From Mariannaea sp. PMI_226 (taxonomy: Eukaryota > Ascomycota > Sordariomycetes > Hypocreales > Nectriaceae), in contig JANFOG010000004.1 of NCBI GenBank assembly GCA_024336345.1, positions 124,001 through 188,000 on the forward strand: 64,000 nt of DNA, written 5' to 3'. This document shows, one piece after another, positions 21,610 to 33,568 of the stretch. Position 1 is the stretch's first letter. Every line of letters starts with the position of its first letter. Position numbers and translations under genes: made by a program. The notes below the pieces were generated by a model. It saw nothing but the letters and a program-made list of their open reading frames with translations. It did no database searches and had not been told where the DNA came from.

Positions 21610-22155
21610 GGTGGCGATAGACTTGGGGCTTCAAATTTGACAAGGTGACGAGAATGCGTGCCACGAGAGTCTCAGGATAGATACAAGTAGACTTTTAGTG
21701 AATAAAAAATAACACGTCTCATAAAGGCTATAGCGATATCATCTTCAAGGCTGGATTCAACAGGAAATGCACAGATTCTTATAAGTTCATGTTGGAGTCA
21801 AGATCCTTGGCTGGGGGTGACCCCATGGGGAATTCTGTTCCCCACAGGCTAGACCTAAAGCAACACACGGAATTTCATATCTTCGTGTCAGGATCCGAGT
21901 CGAGGCAAGATACAAAATCATACGACTCTGACCTAGACAGCAAACCCTTTCCACCGATGATGAGAGTGTTCATGTGTATTTCTCCGTGACTCAAAATTCC
22001 AGGAAAATCTCATTGGGTGGACCAGACGCAACTCCGGCTTGCGGTTGATGCTTAGTTACATCGTCACTTTCAACTCATTGCTCAATTCCAAAAAGGCATT
22101 CAATTCAATTGACAGTACCAAAATCTACCGAAAAAGAAAGAAAGCTCTAAAATAT
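21610..22155. other. intergenic: transporter promoter and 3' flank of the flavocytochrome gene
   Basis: A 546-bp spacer, both flanking genes on the minus strand. It holds the CreA-like palindromic segment described separately. The rest shows no clear element. Confidence 0.5.
21811..21845. promoter_or_regulatory. paired CreA/Mig1-like sites and palindrome upstream of the sugar transporter
   Basis: CTGGGG at 21811-21816 and CCCCAC at 21840-21845 both fit the carbon-catabolite repressor consensus SYGGRG (second on the opposite strand). Between and over them lie a GGGGTGACCCC palindrome and TGGGGAA-TTCTG-TTCCCCA, a perfect 7-bp inverted repeat at 21826-21844. The location is about 210 bp upstream of the transporter ATG. 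Fungal CreA usually acts through such closely spaced pairs. Binding is inferred. Confidence 0.45.
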
Positions 22156-23840
22156 CTATAACTTGGCCTTCAACTCGTTGTCTACAGTATCCAAACCTGG
22201 CGGTCCATCGTAGAGCTGAGAATTCAGCGAGGCGCTGTTAACCTATAGGGTAACCAATTAGTTTGGGGGCCTTTTTCCAGTCACAAGGATATTAGCGAGA
22301 GTCATGATACTCACATGGCTGGGTCTGAGGTCGCTCACATGCCCGACACCAAGTAGTCTCATCGTTGTGATGGCCTCATCTGCAAGAACTGGAACGTGAA
22401 AATTAGTACCGCAAGTAAGGGGATTTAAAGAAAGATACTCACTCTGCAGCGACCTGTGAACTCCTTCTTCTCCGCCCACTGCCAGACCGTATAATGCTGC
22501 TCGACCCAGTCCGACACCCTTCGCACCCAGGGCTAGGGCCTTGATAACATCTGAGCCCCTCTTAATACCCCCATCAACCAATACCTCCAGTTGATCAAGC
22601 ACTTGGGGGCAAAATTTCCTGATTTCCAGCAAGACTTGCATTGGTGTATTGGTAGTGTCCAAGGCTCTGCCACCATGGTTGGATAGAATGATGCCCTTGA
22701 CGACCGGGAATTTGGTTGCTGCATAAGCATCCTCATGAGTCTGAATGCCCTTCAGCACAATCGGAAGATCGGTGTGTTTTGACAGCCAAGATAGAGTCTT
22801 GTGCCAGGTTAGGGACGATTCCGTTCCCCAAACCTGCGCAGGCGCCCCTTGTGCAACTTCTGCAGCCTTGTATCGCTCATCAGCTTCTCTTTTTCCCGGA
22901 AATGGAGCATCGAGAGTTAAGACGATGAATTTAATCTGTGGAATAGCCTTGATATGAGCTAAGGTCCTCTCTGTAGCTTGAATATCTTTGAGAACATAGA
23001 GTTGCCAGGCAAATACTGCATCAGGGCCTGCACGTACGATATCTTTCACAGACATAGACGCGTTCTTGCTGATGATTTGGAGTGCATTAAACTTGGAGCA
23101 AGCAGTTGAAATGCCAGCTTCGCCCGAGGGATGTGCCAACTTGGCCATGGCCGCTGGGGCAATGAAGATTGGCATGCCGACTTTGTTGCCCAAGATGGTG
23201 GTGGAAAGTGAACAATAGGAGTTGTCAACAAAGATCCTTGGCCGAAGTAAGATGGACTTGAAGATGCTCCCATTGGCGATTTTTGTGATCTCATCATCTG
23301 TTCCGGATGCATAATACGCAAGAGCTTTGGGGCTTAGCCGTTCAAGAGCGAGACCCTCCATCTCAGCGATGCTTTGTATGGTCGCCATCTGAGGGGGCGC
23401 AATGGTCTTTGATTGCGTGCTTGCCTTGTTGTTGGCTTGGGTGTTGCCCCGGCTCGTGGACTCAAGCTGGCCCAAAAGCTGCTCAGAATTGAGATACTCA
23501 TCTAAGAGTTCAACTGGATGCACATCTTCGAACGCATTTGTTGCATCTGTGCCAGCGTGCCGAAGAATGATGGCCTTTCCTCCAGGGTGATTGCTCAGGA
23601 AACTGGTTACCTAAACAAATATTTTTAGTTGAACAAAAATTAAAACGAAGGCCCAATGCCCAGGTAGTGCGCCGTTGCTTGTTTTTGCTTACATTGTAGA
23701 CGTTGTCGTGGATCGCAATCCAGCAGTCGTCTTCAGACTTGTGGTTTTGCACTGGCCGTGGTCAGACCCCTGGCTGTATGGTATGTGCGCCCATTGATAC
23801 AATACTTACATTCCGACAGTGAGATACGGTTACGTGCCAT
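22156..23840 (-). CDS. flavocytochrome b2-type FMN 2-hydroxyacid (L-lactate) dehydrogenase
   Basis: Five exons (23840-23810, 23751-23693, 23610-22443, 22388-22315, 22242-22156) close to 472 aa. The N-terminal cytochrome b5 domain has heme ligands His38 in NHPGG and His61 in FEDVHP. A polar linker (about 80-105) leads to the FMN-dependent alpha-hydroxyacid dehydrogenase barrel. That barrel shows YYASGTDDE, IAPAAMAKLAHPSGE, LTLDAPFPGKRE, the catalytic base His342 in LSNHGGRALD and VDGGIKRGSDVIKALALGAKGVGLGR. The family oxidises L-lactate or other 2-hydroxyacids and passes electrons from FMN to heme b2. The N-terminus starts straight with the b5 fold (MARNRISLSELQ), so no mitochondrial presequence is visible. 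It is divergent from the beta-mannosidase gene across a 482-bp promoter. Substrate other than lactate is possible. Confidence 0.92.
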
Positions 23841-24322
23841 GATTTTCTGGTACAGAACACTGTTACTGAGCCATTCTCTCCATGTGCTACTTGTGCTACT
23901 CTAGCCTTTTGTTACTTGAACCCGAAGATTGATCGCGACAAGACGAGGTCGATTTCTCCACATTTCGGGGTTATCCCAAAACATCACACGGGTTTTTGGA
24001 CTTCCGTGCCGCTTTTGGCACGGGAATACCGCTTTTAACCACCAGACTCCTCCTCTTGCATGGAGTAATTGCTCAAATAGCCTATGCAAAACCCGGTAGG
24101 AAAGGTTGTCCCAGAATACCCGGGAATTCTGCAACTATTCTGCCGTTTTGAAATGCCGTATCATTTCTAGTCTAGTGCGCGTGCAAGATGAGGACATTCA
24201 CTTGTGGATGCTTCGTCATTATAACCAGCACCAATTCAATACTAAAAGGGCGTAAAGCCGCCTCTTTCACTGGTGTTAATCACTCGTCTGTAGGACTTTG
24301 ATCCTTTCTTCATTCCGCCAAG
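23841..24322. promoter_or_regulatory. bidirectional promoter of the flavocytochrome and beta-mannosidase genes
   Basis: A 482-bp region between two divergent ATGs (23840 minus, 24323 plus). Near its left-centre lies a compact cluster of CCG/CGG triplets at 24004-24036, listed separately. Nothing else stands out. Confidence 0.7.
24004..24036. promoter_or_regulatory. operator-like CCG/CGG palindrome cluster
   Basis: CCGTGCC-GCTTTT-GGCACGG (24004-24023) is a perfect 7-bp inverted repeat with a 6-bp spacer. It overlaps CGG-GAATA-CCG (24021-24031), an inverted CGG pair of the kind bound by Zn2Cys6 dimers. CCGCTTTT also occurs twice, at 24009 and 24029, exactly 20 bp (about two helical turns) apart. 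It lies about 165 bp from the flavocytochrome ATG and 290 bp from the mannosidase ATG. Use by the Zn2Cys6 protein encoded at 16840-18994 is inference. Confidence 0.5.
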
Positions 24323-27017
24323 ATGCAATTTTCTACCCAAGAGTTGAAAACCGGCTGGTCCATGTGCCAGCGGGAGGATCAGTCCCAAGGGCCTTGGCTT
24401 CCTGTCAAACAAGTTCCCAGTCAGGTTCATATTGATCTTCTTGCCAATGAAAAGTACGCAACCGTTTCACTCTTGGAGCGCAGAAATACTAACCAGGTAC
24501 CAGAATTCCTGATCCTTTTGTGAATGCCAATGAACTGGCAGTACAATGGATCGGAGAGAAGGATTGGGTCTACCGAACCCAGTTTACAGTGTCTGCATCC
24601 ACAGCTGTCAGAACGGACTTGGTATTCTTAGGACTTGACACCTTTGCCACTGCTAGTCTCAACGGGAAAAAAATCTTGGAATCTGAGAACATGCACACGT
24701 CTCATCGTGTGAATATTTCTGAACTTCTGCTCCCAAACCAAGCCAATGAACTCCAGATCGTGTTTGAATCTGCACTCCTTCGCGGCCGAGAGCTCGTCCG
24801 TCAGCATCCAGAACACACCTTTCACGTCCGCCAAACTGAAGACAGCCGCATTCCCGTACGCAAAGCTCAGTGCCACTGGGGCTGGGATTGGGGGCCTATT
24901 CTGATGACAGCAGGGCCTTGGCGTCCGGTCCTCCTTGAACAATACGTTTCAAGAATCGACGACGTTTGGGCGCAATATCAAATATCGCCAGATCTCAAAA
25001 CTTGCTCGGGAGAATTGCGCATGAGAGCCGGCAGCGGCTCACAGGTGGGCGACAAGGTCATCCTATCACTTCTCCACGAGGGTAGGGCAATTTTTCGGCG
25101 GGAGTGTCAAGTCGACTCCAGCGGCCGAGCCAAAACAGCTTTCCACATTGATGAGCCTTTGCTATGGTACCCGCATGGTTATGGATCACAGTCCCGCTAC
25201 CAACTATCTGCTGAGCTCATCCGCGCAGATACGACGCTCGATAGCAAAGTCAAGTTGATTGGCTTCCGCTGCTGTGAGCTTGTTCAGGAGAAGGATGAGT
25301 TTGGGAAATCGTTCTACTTTCGCATCAATGGAGTCGACGCTTTTGCCGGTGGTTCTTGCTGGATCCCCGGTGACAGCTATCTCGCGCAGATGTCCAAGGA
25401 TTGCTATGATGACTGGATGAAGCTCATGGTAGAGTCCAACCAGATCATGATTCGCGTTTGGGGAGGCGGTATTTACGAAGACGACGCCTTCTTAGACGCC
25501 TGTGACACCTACGGTATCTTGATCTGGCACGATTTTGCATTCGCGTGCGCCAGCTATCCGGTATATCCCTCTTTCCTAGAGACTGTTGAAGAAGAGGCAC
25601 GACAGAATATCAGGCGGATGAGATCTCACCCTTCTGTGGTCATCTGGGCGGGCAACAACGAGGACTATCAGGTTCAGGAAAGGTATAAGTTAGAGTATAA
25701 ACCAGACGATACTGATCCAGACTCATGGCTTAAGTCAACTTTCCCAGCGAGGTACATTTACGAGTATTTGCTACCAAATTTGGTTAGGGAGGAGGACCCC
25801 TCAATCATCTATCATCCAGGAAGCCCTTGGGGTGATGGAAAACACACCACTGATCCTGCTGTGGGCGATATTCATCAATGGGACAGTATGTTATACCTAA
25901 TCCTTCCACATCGTCTTGTAATTTCTGACAAACAATTTTAGTCTGGCATGGACAAATGCTTCGGTATCAAGATGCCGACCAACTTGCTGGCCGCTTCGTG
26001 AGCGAGTTCGGAATGGAAGCCTATCCCCATCTCGAGACCATTCGCCGAGCCATCACTGATCCCCAACAGCAACGACCCGGCTCGATGATGATGGACTTTC
26101 GAAACAAAGCCCGCGACCACGAGCGTCGCCTCATGACATACGTCGCCGAGAACTTTCTCGTACCATCCGATTTGCCATCCTTCACTCATGTCACCCAGAT
26201 ACTTCAAGCCGAGACAATGCGGTATGCGTACAAAGCTTGGAGACGGATGTGGGGACGAGCTGGAGCTCGCAAGTGTGGAGGGGTTCTGGTTTGGCAGCTC
26301 AACGATTGCTGGCCAACCATGTCGTGGGCTGTTGTCGACTACTATCTTGTCAAAAAGCCAGCATTTTACGCCATTAGTCGTGCTTTGAAACCGTTGGACG
26401 TGGGTATTGCTCGAGCTTGTCCGGAATGGACTTCAGGTCATGCTGACGCAACGGCCACCAACACGATTGAGTTTGATGTTTGGATTGCGAGTAGCCATCA
26501 GGAGGCAATCGAAGTCGATCTGACGATCAAGTTCATCTCTATTCGGTCCGGTGAACTTATCGGGGAGACCATCACTACCAAGACGCTAGCAAGTCCCAAT
26601 GGCACAACAGAGATCCTGAAATCTCACCGTGTGATGAGGACTAGTCAAAGCGATGAGATGGGCCAGGAGATTCAAGACCCTTTCATAATTTATGCTGAAT
26701 TGGCCGTAGGCGGTCATGTTTTGGCGACGGACACAGCCTGGCCACAGCCCCTGAAGTATCTAGACTTTTCCCATCGAAATGTCAAAGTGGAGGTGAGCCC
26801 ATTAAACGATCAGATCACCGTGTCCGCCGATCTCCCCGTCAAGGGGTTTGTGTTTGAGGAGAAAGAAGGTCTGAAGCTGAGTGACAATGGATTTGATATT
26901 GTGCCCGGGAGGGCGCACATTATCACTGTTAGTGGAAACGCCGCGTTGGCAGAGGGCCTCAACTGGACATATATCGGCGCTGGTCCCTTCGAGACAGGAT
27001 ATAAGCCTCGACTCTAG
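24323..27017 (+). CDS. beta-mannosidase, glycoside hydrolase family 2
   Basis: Three exons (24323-24453, 24504-25885, 25942-27017) close to 862 aa. Introns are GTACGC..CCAG (50 nt, branch CTAAC) and GTATGT..TTTAG (56 nt). The order is GH2 sugar-binding jelly-roll (WVYRTQFTV, LGLDTFATASLNGK, HWGWDWGP), immunoglobulin-like domain, then TIM barrel with WIPGDSY, RVWGGGIYE and HDFAFACASYP. The acid/base Glu is about residue 430 in WAGNNEDYQ, and the nucleophile Glu is about 526 in VSEFGMEAYP. QLNDCWPTMSWA closes the active site. It hydrolyses terminal beta-mannosyl residues from manno-oligosaccharides and N-glycan core. There is no signal peptide, so it is the intracellular type, which suits uptake of mannosides by the nearby transporter. 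The length is usual for the family. Confidence 0.93.
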
Positions 27018-27448
27018 AGAAGAGTAACTCACAGCAAATGAATAAATAGAAAAGCACTGACCTTACTAGCTAGAGATTCTGAAACAGTCGATTATCAATT
27101 ATATACTGCTGTCTTGATGACATCTCATTATATCTCATTACTAATGGGGAGTGTGCTATTCTAGGTGATATCGTGAGAGGTAATTTAGCCCTTTCCAGAT
27201 ATTTCAAGATATCCGTTAGGTCGTGTGATTTCGCAGCTTCATCTACCCGATCCGTTGCTCTTCTCTTCCCTTTGGTACCTTCTTGATGACTTTGCACAGA
27301 CTGCGTGGTTGGTGACGAACTGAAGCGTGAAAGAGAACCTTATGCGGCGAGTTAAGAGCGTCGCTCAGGACCCCAGCCCGTCAGACGACTTATTTCTATT
27401 TGTACCACTTTCCCATGACTAAAGGACAAGAGAGGTTCCATTTCTGTA
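27018..27448. other. convergent 3' spacer
   Basis: A 431-bp gap between the convergent beta-mannosidase and NACHT-ankyrin genes. It presumably holds two 3' UTRs; no gene was recognised. Confidence 0.6.
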
Positions 27449-30400
27449 TCATGTAGAGTGATATTTCGCAGCCATTGCATCAAACCACTCCTGAATTTCA
27501 TGCTTATGGTTCCCGGAAATTAAATCTCGGGCTGTGCAACCGTTCGAATCTTTCAAACAAATTTGAGCCCCGGCTTTGAGTAAAGTTTGCACTACACTAC
27601 TTTCATATTCAGTAACACCAAGCTGATCATATATTCCGCATAGCCTTGCTAGAGCGTAGTGTAGCGGCGTTCTCTGTAAATCATCGAGAGCATCAACGTT
27701 GACGCCCCTTTCATGAATCAGGAAATTGATTATTGCGGAGGTGTAAGACATGCGCCAACCGTGTTGTGCGGCAGCATGCAGCGGCGTGTCACCGCTACCA
27801 CTACACCGGGCACTAGGATCAAGGTTGCACTCGTCTACGAGAAACTTCACGGCTTTAATGTGTGTGTTCATTGCAGCGAGGAACAATGGCGTTCGGTATC
27901 CTGACTCCCATGTTCGCTGTTGCGGGTCGATGTGTAGCTGGCTAACAAGGAAACGAAGCTTAGCGGCGACATCATCCCGGAATGGGGTTGATAGTAACAA
28001 ATGGATAGCACCGAGGGGAGTATCAGGCGACGGCTCCGGAAGCGGCATACGGCATGTTTCAAGGAACCACCGGAGAACCTCTAATTCGCCACGGCAGAGT
28101 GCCAGCTCGAGAGGGCCGCATTTCATGGGCTTTCCTCGGGGGGACAATCGCAAATCCACCTGCAGATAACGGTCAAGACCAGGATGGTTCCACAACAGTT
28201 GAGTCGCCTCAAGCCGGCCGTGCGTAATCGCGTAATGGAGGGGGGTGAAACCGTCTTCGCACCTGTGGTTCACGTTGAGACCCAATTTTGGGCCCAGGTC
28301 CAGGAGGAAGCGGATTGCTGAAACATGGCCCTCCTTGGCCGCATAAGACAATGCGGTTCTTCCAAACTCATTTGTGCATTTTGGGTCCGCTTTCCATTCG
28401 AGCAGCAGCTTTACAACCTCGCCTCCGTCGCTTTGTAGCGCTGCATCCATTAAAAGGCTAGAGGAGCCTCGCGTTTTTGACCCATTGGGATCTGCACCCG
28501 ATTTGAGCAGGCACTCAGCGACTTGCAGGTGACCTCGTAGAGCAGCTCTATTCAGTGGCGTTTCTCCGTCACAGTCTTTAACATCAACAGGCGTTTGCTG
28601 AAGGAGCCTTTTAGTGATTAGGAGGTGGCCGTTGCGAGCAGCACAATGAAGCGCCGTTTCGAAGAAATAGTCAGAACGATAACGAGTAGGCGCTTTGCTC
28701 TCAAGTAGCATTTCAACGACTGCCATGTGTCCCCCTTGCACGGCAAGATGGAGGGCACAAGCCAGATCGGACTTTGATGGTTTCTGGCGAAAACTCTTGA
28801 CACTTTTCCAGTTTAACCCTCGCTTCTCGGGAAGAATTTGCTTCATAACAGCGCTTAATCCGAATCTGGCCGCGACATTCAGAAGGACATGTCCCTCCAT
28901 GAGACTTGCGTGATCCAAAAATTCCATCCACCTGCGGAGAACTGGAGACTTGCTTGAGAAGAATTCGGAGTAGTCGCGTATAATATCGTCACAATATCCG
29001 TCAGCGAGGCGGAAATGGTCGGGCCAGTACTCGGATGAGTAAATCGCAAGTCCTTCCTGGGGTCCCCAACGTCCCCAACTATAATACCGATTCTCCTCGT
29101 CTAATTGACCGTCTGTGTAGAGGAGGTCGAAATGCAATAGATATGAAATGCATTCGGAAGCAAGTTTCGCTTGCTCCATCTCGATATTCGACAGTGTAAA
29201 CCAGGGTGTGACTTTGTATGTCTGGTGCCGACTTGTGAGGAAATCATACGCACTTTGGTGAACTAGTGTCACAACTTCGGGAGATGCGTTCAAGAAGTGC
29301 CCGCAGTATTTCAATTTTTCCTGCAGAATGTCCATTTGATTGTCCAAAAGCCGAGTAGGTTGGATCCCTAAAGCAGAAACCAGTTCCTTTGGGTGCAATG
29401 GTCGGAAAGAAAACGTACACCGCCTCAGAATGTCCTTTACAAGCTTCTGCTGTTGGGGGTGAATCAGTTGCAACATTCTCTCGTAAAGTGCATCCAACCC
29501 GGACGGAAAGTTTTCAAGTGCGGCTTCCACATCTGGCGAGAATACCTCTCGAAGATCCTTGACGACGAAAGTGACCCAGAGATATGTGCCATTGGATCGC
29601 TTCCTCAGCGTCTCCTTGACGTGATTTGCCAACTCAACCGAGTAATTCCTCATCTCAGCCAAATCTGCAACTCTTGTCGAGATGTATTGATCTAATCCTG
29701 CACCAATTTCTTCTTTTGCGTCTGGGTCTAGTCTTATTCGTGGAATATCAGGGTGGCCAAGGTAATCGTTAAGGCAGTCTGGGTGTTCTCGGCTCACCAC
29801 TATGAACTTGAACCGGGTTGTAGTGGATTGTGCTTGCTTCAACTTCAGTAACAAGTGCTCCAATGACTCTGGATGGCATTCATCAAGCCCGTCAAGAATG
29901 CAAAGGGCCTGGCCTGTTCGATCATCATTGATCATGTCGACAAAGATGTTCCAAAGAGTCTCGAATGAACCTTTGTCGAAAAGCTTCTCCTTTTGGATCT
30001 TATAAGTAGGAAGGATGCGGTCAATTAGACGCTCATTTTGCTGTAAAATCTGAAAAGAAATCCCTCTGAGAATTGAGACGGCGTCATTTCGTCTGTCGTC
30101 CTTGAAGTCACAAAAAAAGTACGTCAAGATGTTGCTAGAACCGTCTTCCCCTTGATGGAGATCCTGTTCAAGATACTCCGTGAGATAAATTGAAAGCATA
30201 GTCTTGCCCATTCCTGGACCGCCTGAGATCCAGAGACAGCCACTTTTTGCGGTGAGCCATTCGTCGAAAGCTTCTTTCTCACCAATCCAATCGCAAGTAC
30301 CCTCGAGGACTTCACCCTTGGTGGTTTTGAGGGTGGCGCGATCGATTGAAGGGTCTGTGATAAACAAGTCCTTGAGGCATTTTTCTGCCTCGGGGCTGAG

Positions 30401-30960
30401 GTCTGTGGCGCGGACTATGTTATTCAACTGATCCTTTACTCCAGAGAATTCCGTTTGTATAAGCTCAGCTATATTATGGCTAGTTTCCCTTGGACAAGTT
30501 AGGATCCATCATGTGGGGAAGGGTAGCTATGCTGAAGTGAAACTTACAAATTCAGGCCTCCCAAATGTACTCCCAACGGACCCAGCTCCTTGTCTAGGGT
30601 GTCGAAGAGTTGAAGCACATCTTCTTCCTCCATGACGCCGCGAATAGCCCTCTTGGCCTTCTTCCCAAACGGATCGTCACCCTTGAAGCTGGTTGCTTCA
30701 AGTCTTAATTGCAGCTGGGCTGCGTGGGCCTGACATCGATCTAATATTCTCTCGGTCTCCGCTGTTTGTAACGCTTTCGTCTGTCGTATGCGCTCGGCGA
30801 TGGAAATGAGGTCTTCGAGTCGCTCAAGCCGCTGTTGTACCTGTTCGGGTGCATCTTGGAACTGATCGTAAATTGACTTGGCCAGCCTGATGATTTTCGA
30901 CCCTTGCTCGACGAATTGCCCGGCTGCCGCGATGGCGCCGATAGCCTCGAAGCCCGACAT
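27449..30960 (-). CDS. SesA-NACHT-ankyrin STAND (NLR-like) protein
   Basis: Two exons on the minus strand, 30960-30548 and 30488-27449, separated by a 58-nt GTAAGT..CAAG intron; the phases close to 1150 aa. Residues 1-137 resemble the SesA-type N-terminal domain (MSGFEAIGAIAAAGQFVEQG start, helical, ELGPLGVHLGGL at the end). NACHT follows with Walker A GGPGMGKT (227-234) and Walker B ALCILDGLDE (about 333-342). A winged-helix-like segment comes next (FRPLHPKELVSALGI). About 12 ankyrin-type units fill residues 690-1140, including DGETPLNRAALRGHLQVAEC and DGFTPLHYAITHGR. Such proteins are the fungal counterpart of NLR receptors: the repeats sense, NACHT oligomerises on ATP, and the N-domain signals, often in heterokaryon incompatibility or response to other organisms. 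The actual trigger is unknown. Confidence 0.92.
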
Positions 30961-33136
30961 ATCAGCTGTATTCCAAAGACCGTGATGCTTTTCTCGGGGC
31001 TTTCGATGGGTCTAGGTCATCCAAAAGTGCGCGATACTGGCTCGTGTCGATTTGTCGAGGATGAGTTCATCGCTGTGTTATGAAACGTCAGAGCCTTGTT
31101 GGAGGACGCGTGTGTCCTAAGACGACCTAATTCTGCCCTGCTCAGAGCCTGATTCTGTCAACGCAGCCATACTCAGCCACGTCTTGCGCCTCCATAAGTG
31201 TTTGTGTAACGTGGAAATGGGGCAGGGCTTGTGACTACGCTACATACTGATGTGAGCCTTTGCATGATTGCGATTGTTGTGATTATTGCTGGATCTTTTT
31301 GAGCTATTCTGCATTATTTGAGGCACAATCTCAAAATGGAGTCTCAGTGAGTAGGGTTCCCGAATTAAACCTCAAAAGCGGTGCTCCAAACCTCTGGGGA
31401 GTGTTCCAAAACCTCCAATAATGGATGCTCATTTGCGGTCAGCCGCCACCTGTGTGGTAAAGATTTCAAGCTACACCTTTCGCGCCCATCCAGACGGCTG
31501 TTATTCATAAGACCATCTATTTGACGAGGTCTTCTCACCGCAATTGAAGTCGCCGACGCTTTGGGTGCCCCAGCTGCAACATAGCCATCAATTAGAAATG
31601 AAGTTTTTCTTCTCTGCCTCTCCCCTTGGAGGAAATTGGCTTCAGTGTTGGTGCAGCTCAGATGCTGACAGCGCCACCTTACCAATTCTTCCGTATTCTC
31701 GTGTTGGTCTGGTTGGTGAGCGACCGTCAGAAGATGCGTGGCCATTTAGTCGTGTTCAAAGCCGTCCTATCGCTGAATGGAGCTCGTCTCCTTTTCTGGG
31801 GTCAGCAGACTGCAGTCAAATGCTCTGGTCGTTTCTTCCTGGACGCTGGACCAATAGCCAATGTCTCAGCTGGCATGGCGTGCTAGGTTAACAACCTTCA
31901 AGGTCAGTGAGAACGAGCCTCTACTGTGTAGCTCCGTGCTGTAGTCATCAGCGGCATGTTGGGTACTCCCGCTGGCGCGTGCTGGTCTTCCGTATCGAGG
32001 CCACCCCGATCTATGCCGGCCGACTTATGATCTGAACCATCAATTCATCAGCAAACATACTGAACAGCCTGCGGAGAACTGAACGACAATAGCACCATTG
32101 AATGCTCGCTTGGCAAGATATCTTTCTTCAAATGACAAGTCCATAAAGAAAGACGTATGAGAATAAATTCGCCCTCAAATGTCAAGCAACGATAGGGAGA
32201 GCACATTGTAAATAGGCCTGGGGCACTGGCTGGTTTCCGGCTTGTGATTGACAACTATAATTATAACTAATCTTTTAAGCATAATGGGGGGCGTTAGCGA
32301 TCCACGTACCAATCCCAGCCTTATCAGCAGCAGCTCGATAGCCCCAACAAAACCGTACGTATCTGTGAACAGCCTTATCTCATCTATTCTGTGCGCCTCC
32401 TGCATGAAATAGGTGATTACTTTAGCTACGATTCCTTTGGCCCCTCCAAAGCCTTAACGCCTCAGAGATGCTGGAGGATCGATGCAAAAAATACCATTTG
32501 GGAGGTTATTAATTGCCTTTTACCACTGGCTCCGAAACCTTGACCCCAACCAACTTTGAGGCCTTGCCCCTTACGGAATCGCCAGCCACCTGGCCCCTGA
32601 TCCTTCAAACTCGCTACCAAAGCGACAGAACCTTATGAGGCGACTATCGGGAGGTGCCGAGAAATGCGACTGTGCGGTATTCTTTAGCCCTGGTTGTGTA
32701 ACAAATGGTGGTGCATTGACTTGACCCCAAGAGTTTTTCTGCGAATTACGGCGCTAGCTATCTGGGCCTGTATTCTAGTTCGGCAGAACGGTCCGGGTGG
32801 AGAGGCTGGGGATATGTGTTCTGTCCCGATTGCAGTCACAGAATAGGTAACCTGATCGTAAATAGCGCATAGGAAAGGGCTGTCTTTCCTCCGTGCTTAC
32901 TGACCAATTTCCCACAAGCACGACCCAGGCGGCTCTGCCATAGCCAATGTGCGTGTGGCATTCGGCACCAAAGTATCACCTACCTGAATTTGAGCTCTGG
33001 CAACTCCACTAGGGTTGCAATAAATAAGCTGACAGCTGGTTCCTTGCATGAGCTAGGGCTGAGATCTGGCAGCCATCCAGCGCCAGCGCCTTTTCTCGCG
33101 GTGCGGCCCGTCTCATGCTTTGATAGTTACCGCCTT

Positions 33137-33145
33137 GGGGGGGGG
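33137..33145 (+). repeat. G9 homopolymer
   Basis: Nine consecutive G within an otherwise mixed-composition intergenic region. A possible sequencing-length ambiguity. Confidence 0.9.
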
Positions 33146-33568
33146 CAAAATACAGTTGACAGTTGTGCGCCAGAAGCGAGGCTACATGAAGGGCTAGTGT
33201 GGTATACAATTCTCTACCACACCAGAATAGACGGTATCCAAGACCCAGGACTGATCCAGGGCTGCGGCCGACAAAGTTGAGAATATTGTTGGACGAACAG
33301 CGTTAGGTCAGACACTTGGAGAAAATCAACAATCTCGAAGTCGGAAAAATCGGACTTTACTAGGCTACAGGATCCATTCAATGGATTGTGCGGCGTAGAA
33401 AGGATCCTACATGCATAGATAGGACGCTCTGACCCGCTTCCAAAGCAGTCCAAGGGTGTCTGTCTCCAACCCAGTCGACGTAGGTATGCCATCATCATAA
33501 ATGCTTTCGCGTAGCCGAGGACTTATCTTAACTCCATAACCTCCTCCTTGTTGTCAATTGTCCCAACA

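Noticed and set aside
31365..31891. Opposed frames of 126 aa (minus) and 115 aa (plus)
   Set aside because: They are mirror images over the same bases with no family match; chance.
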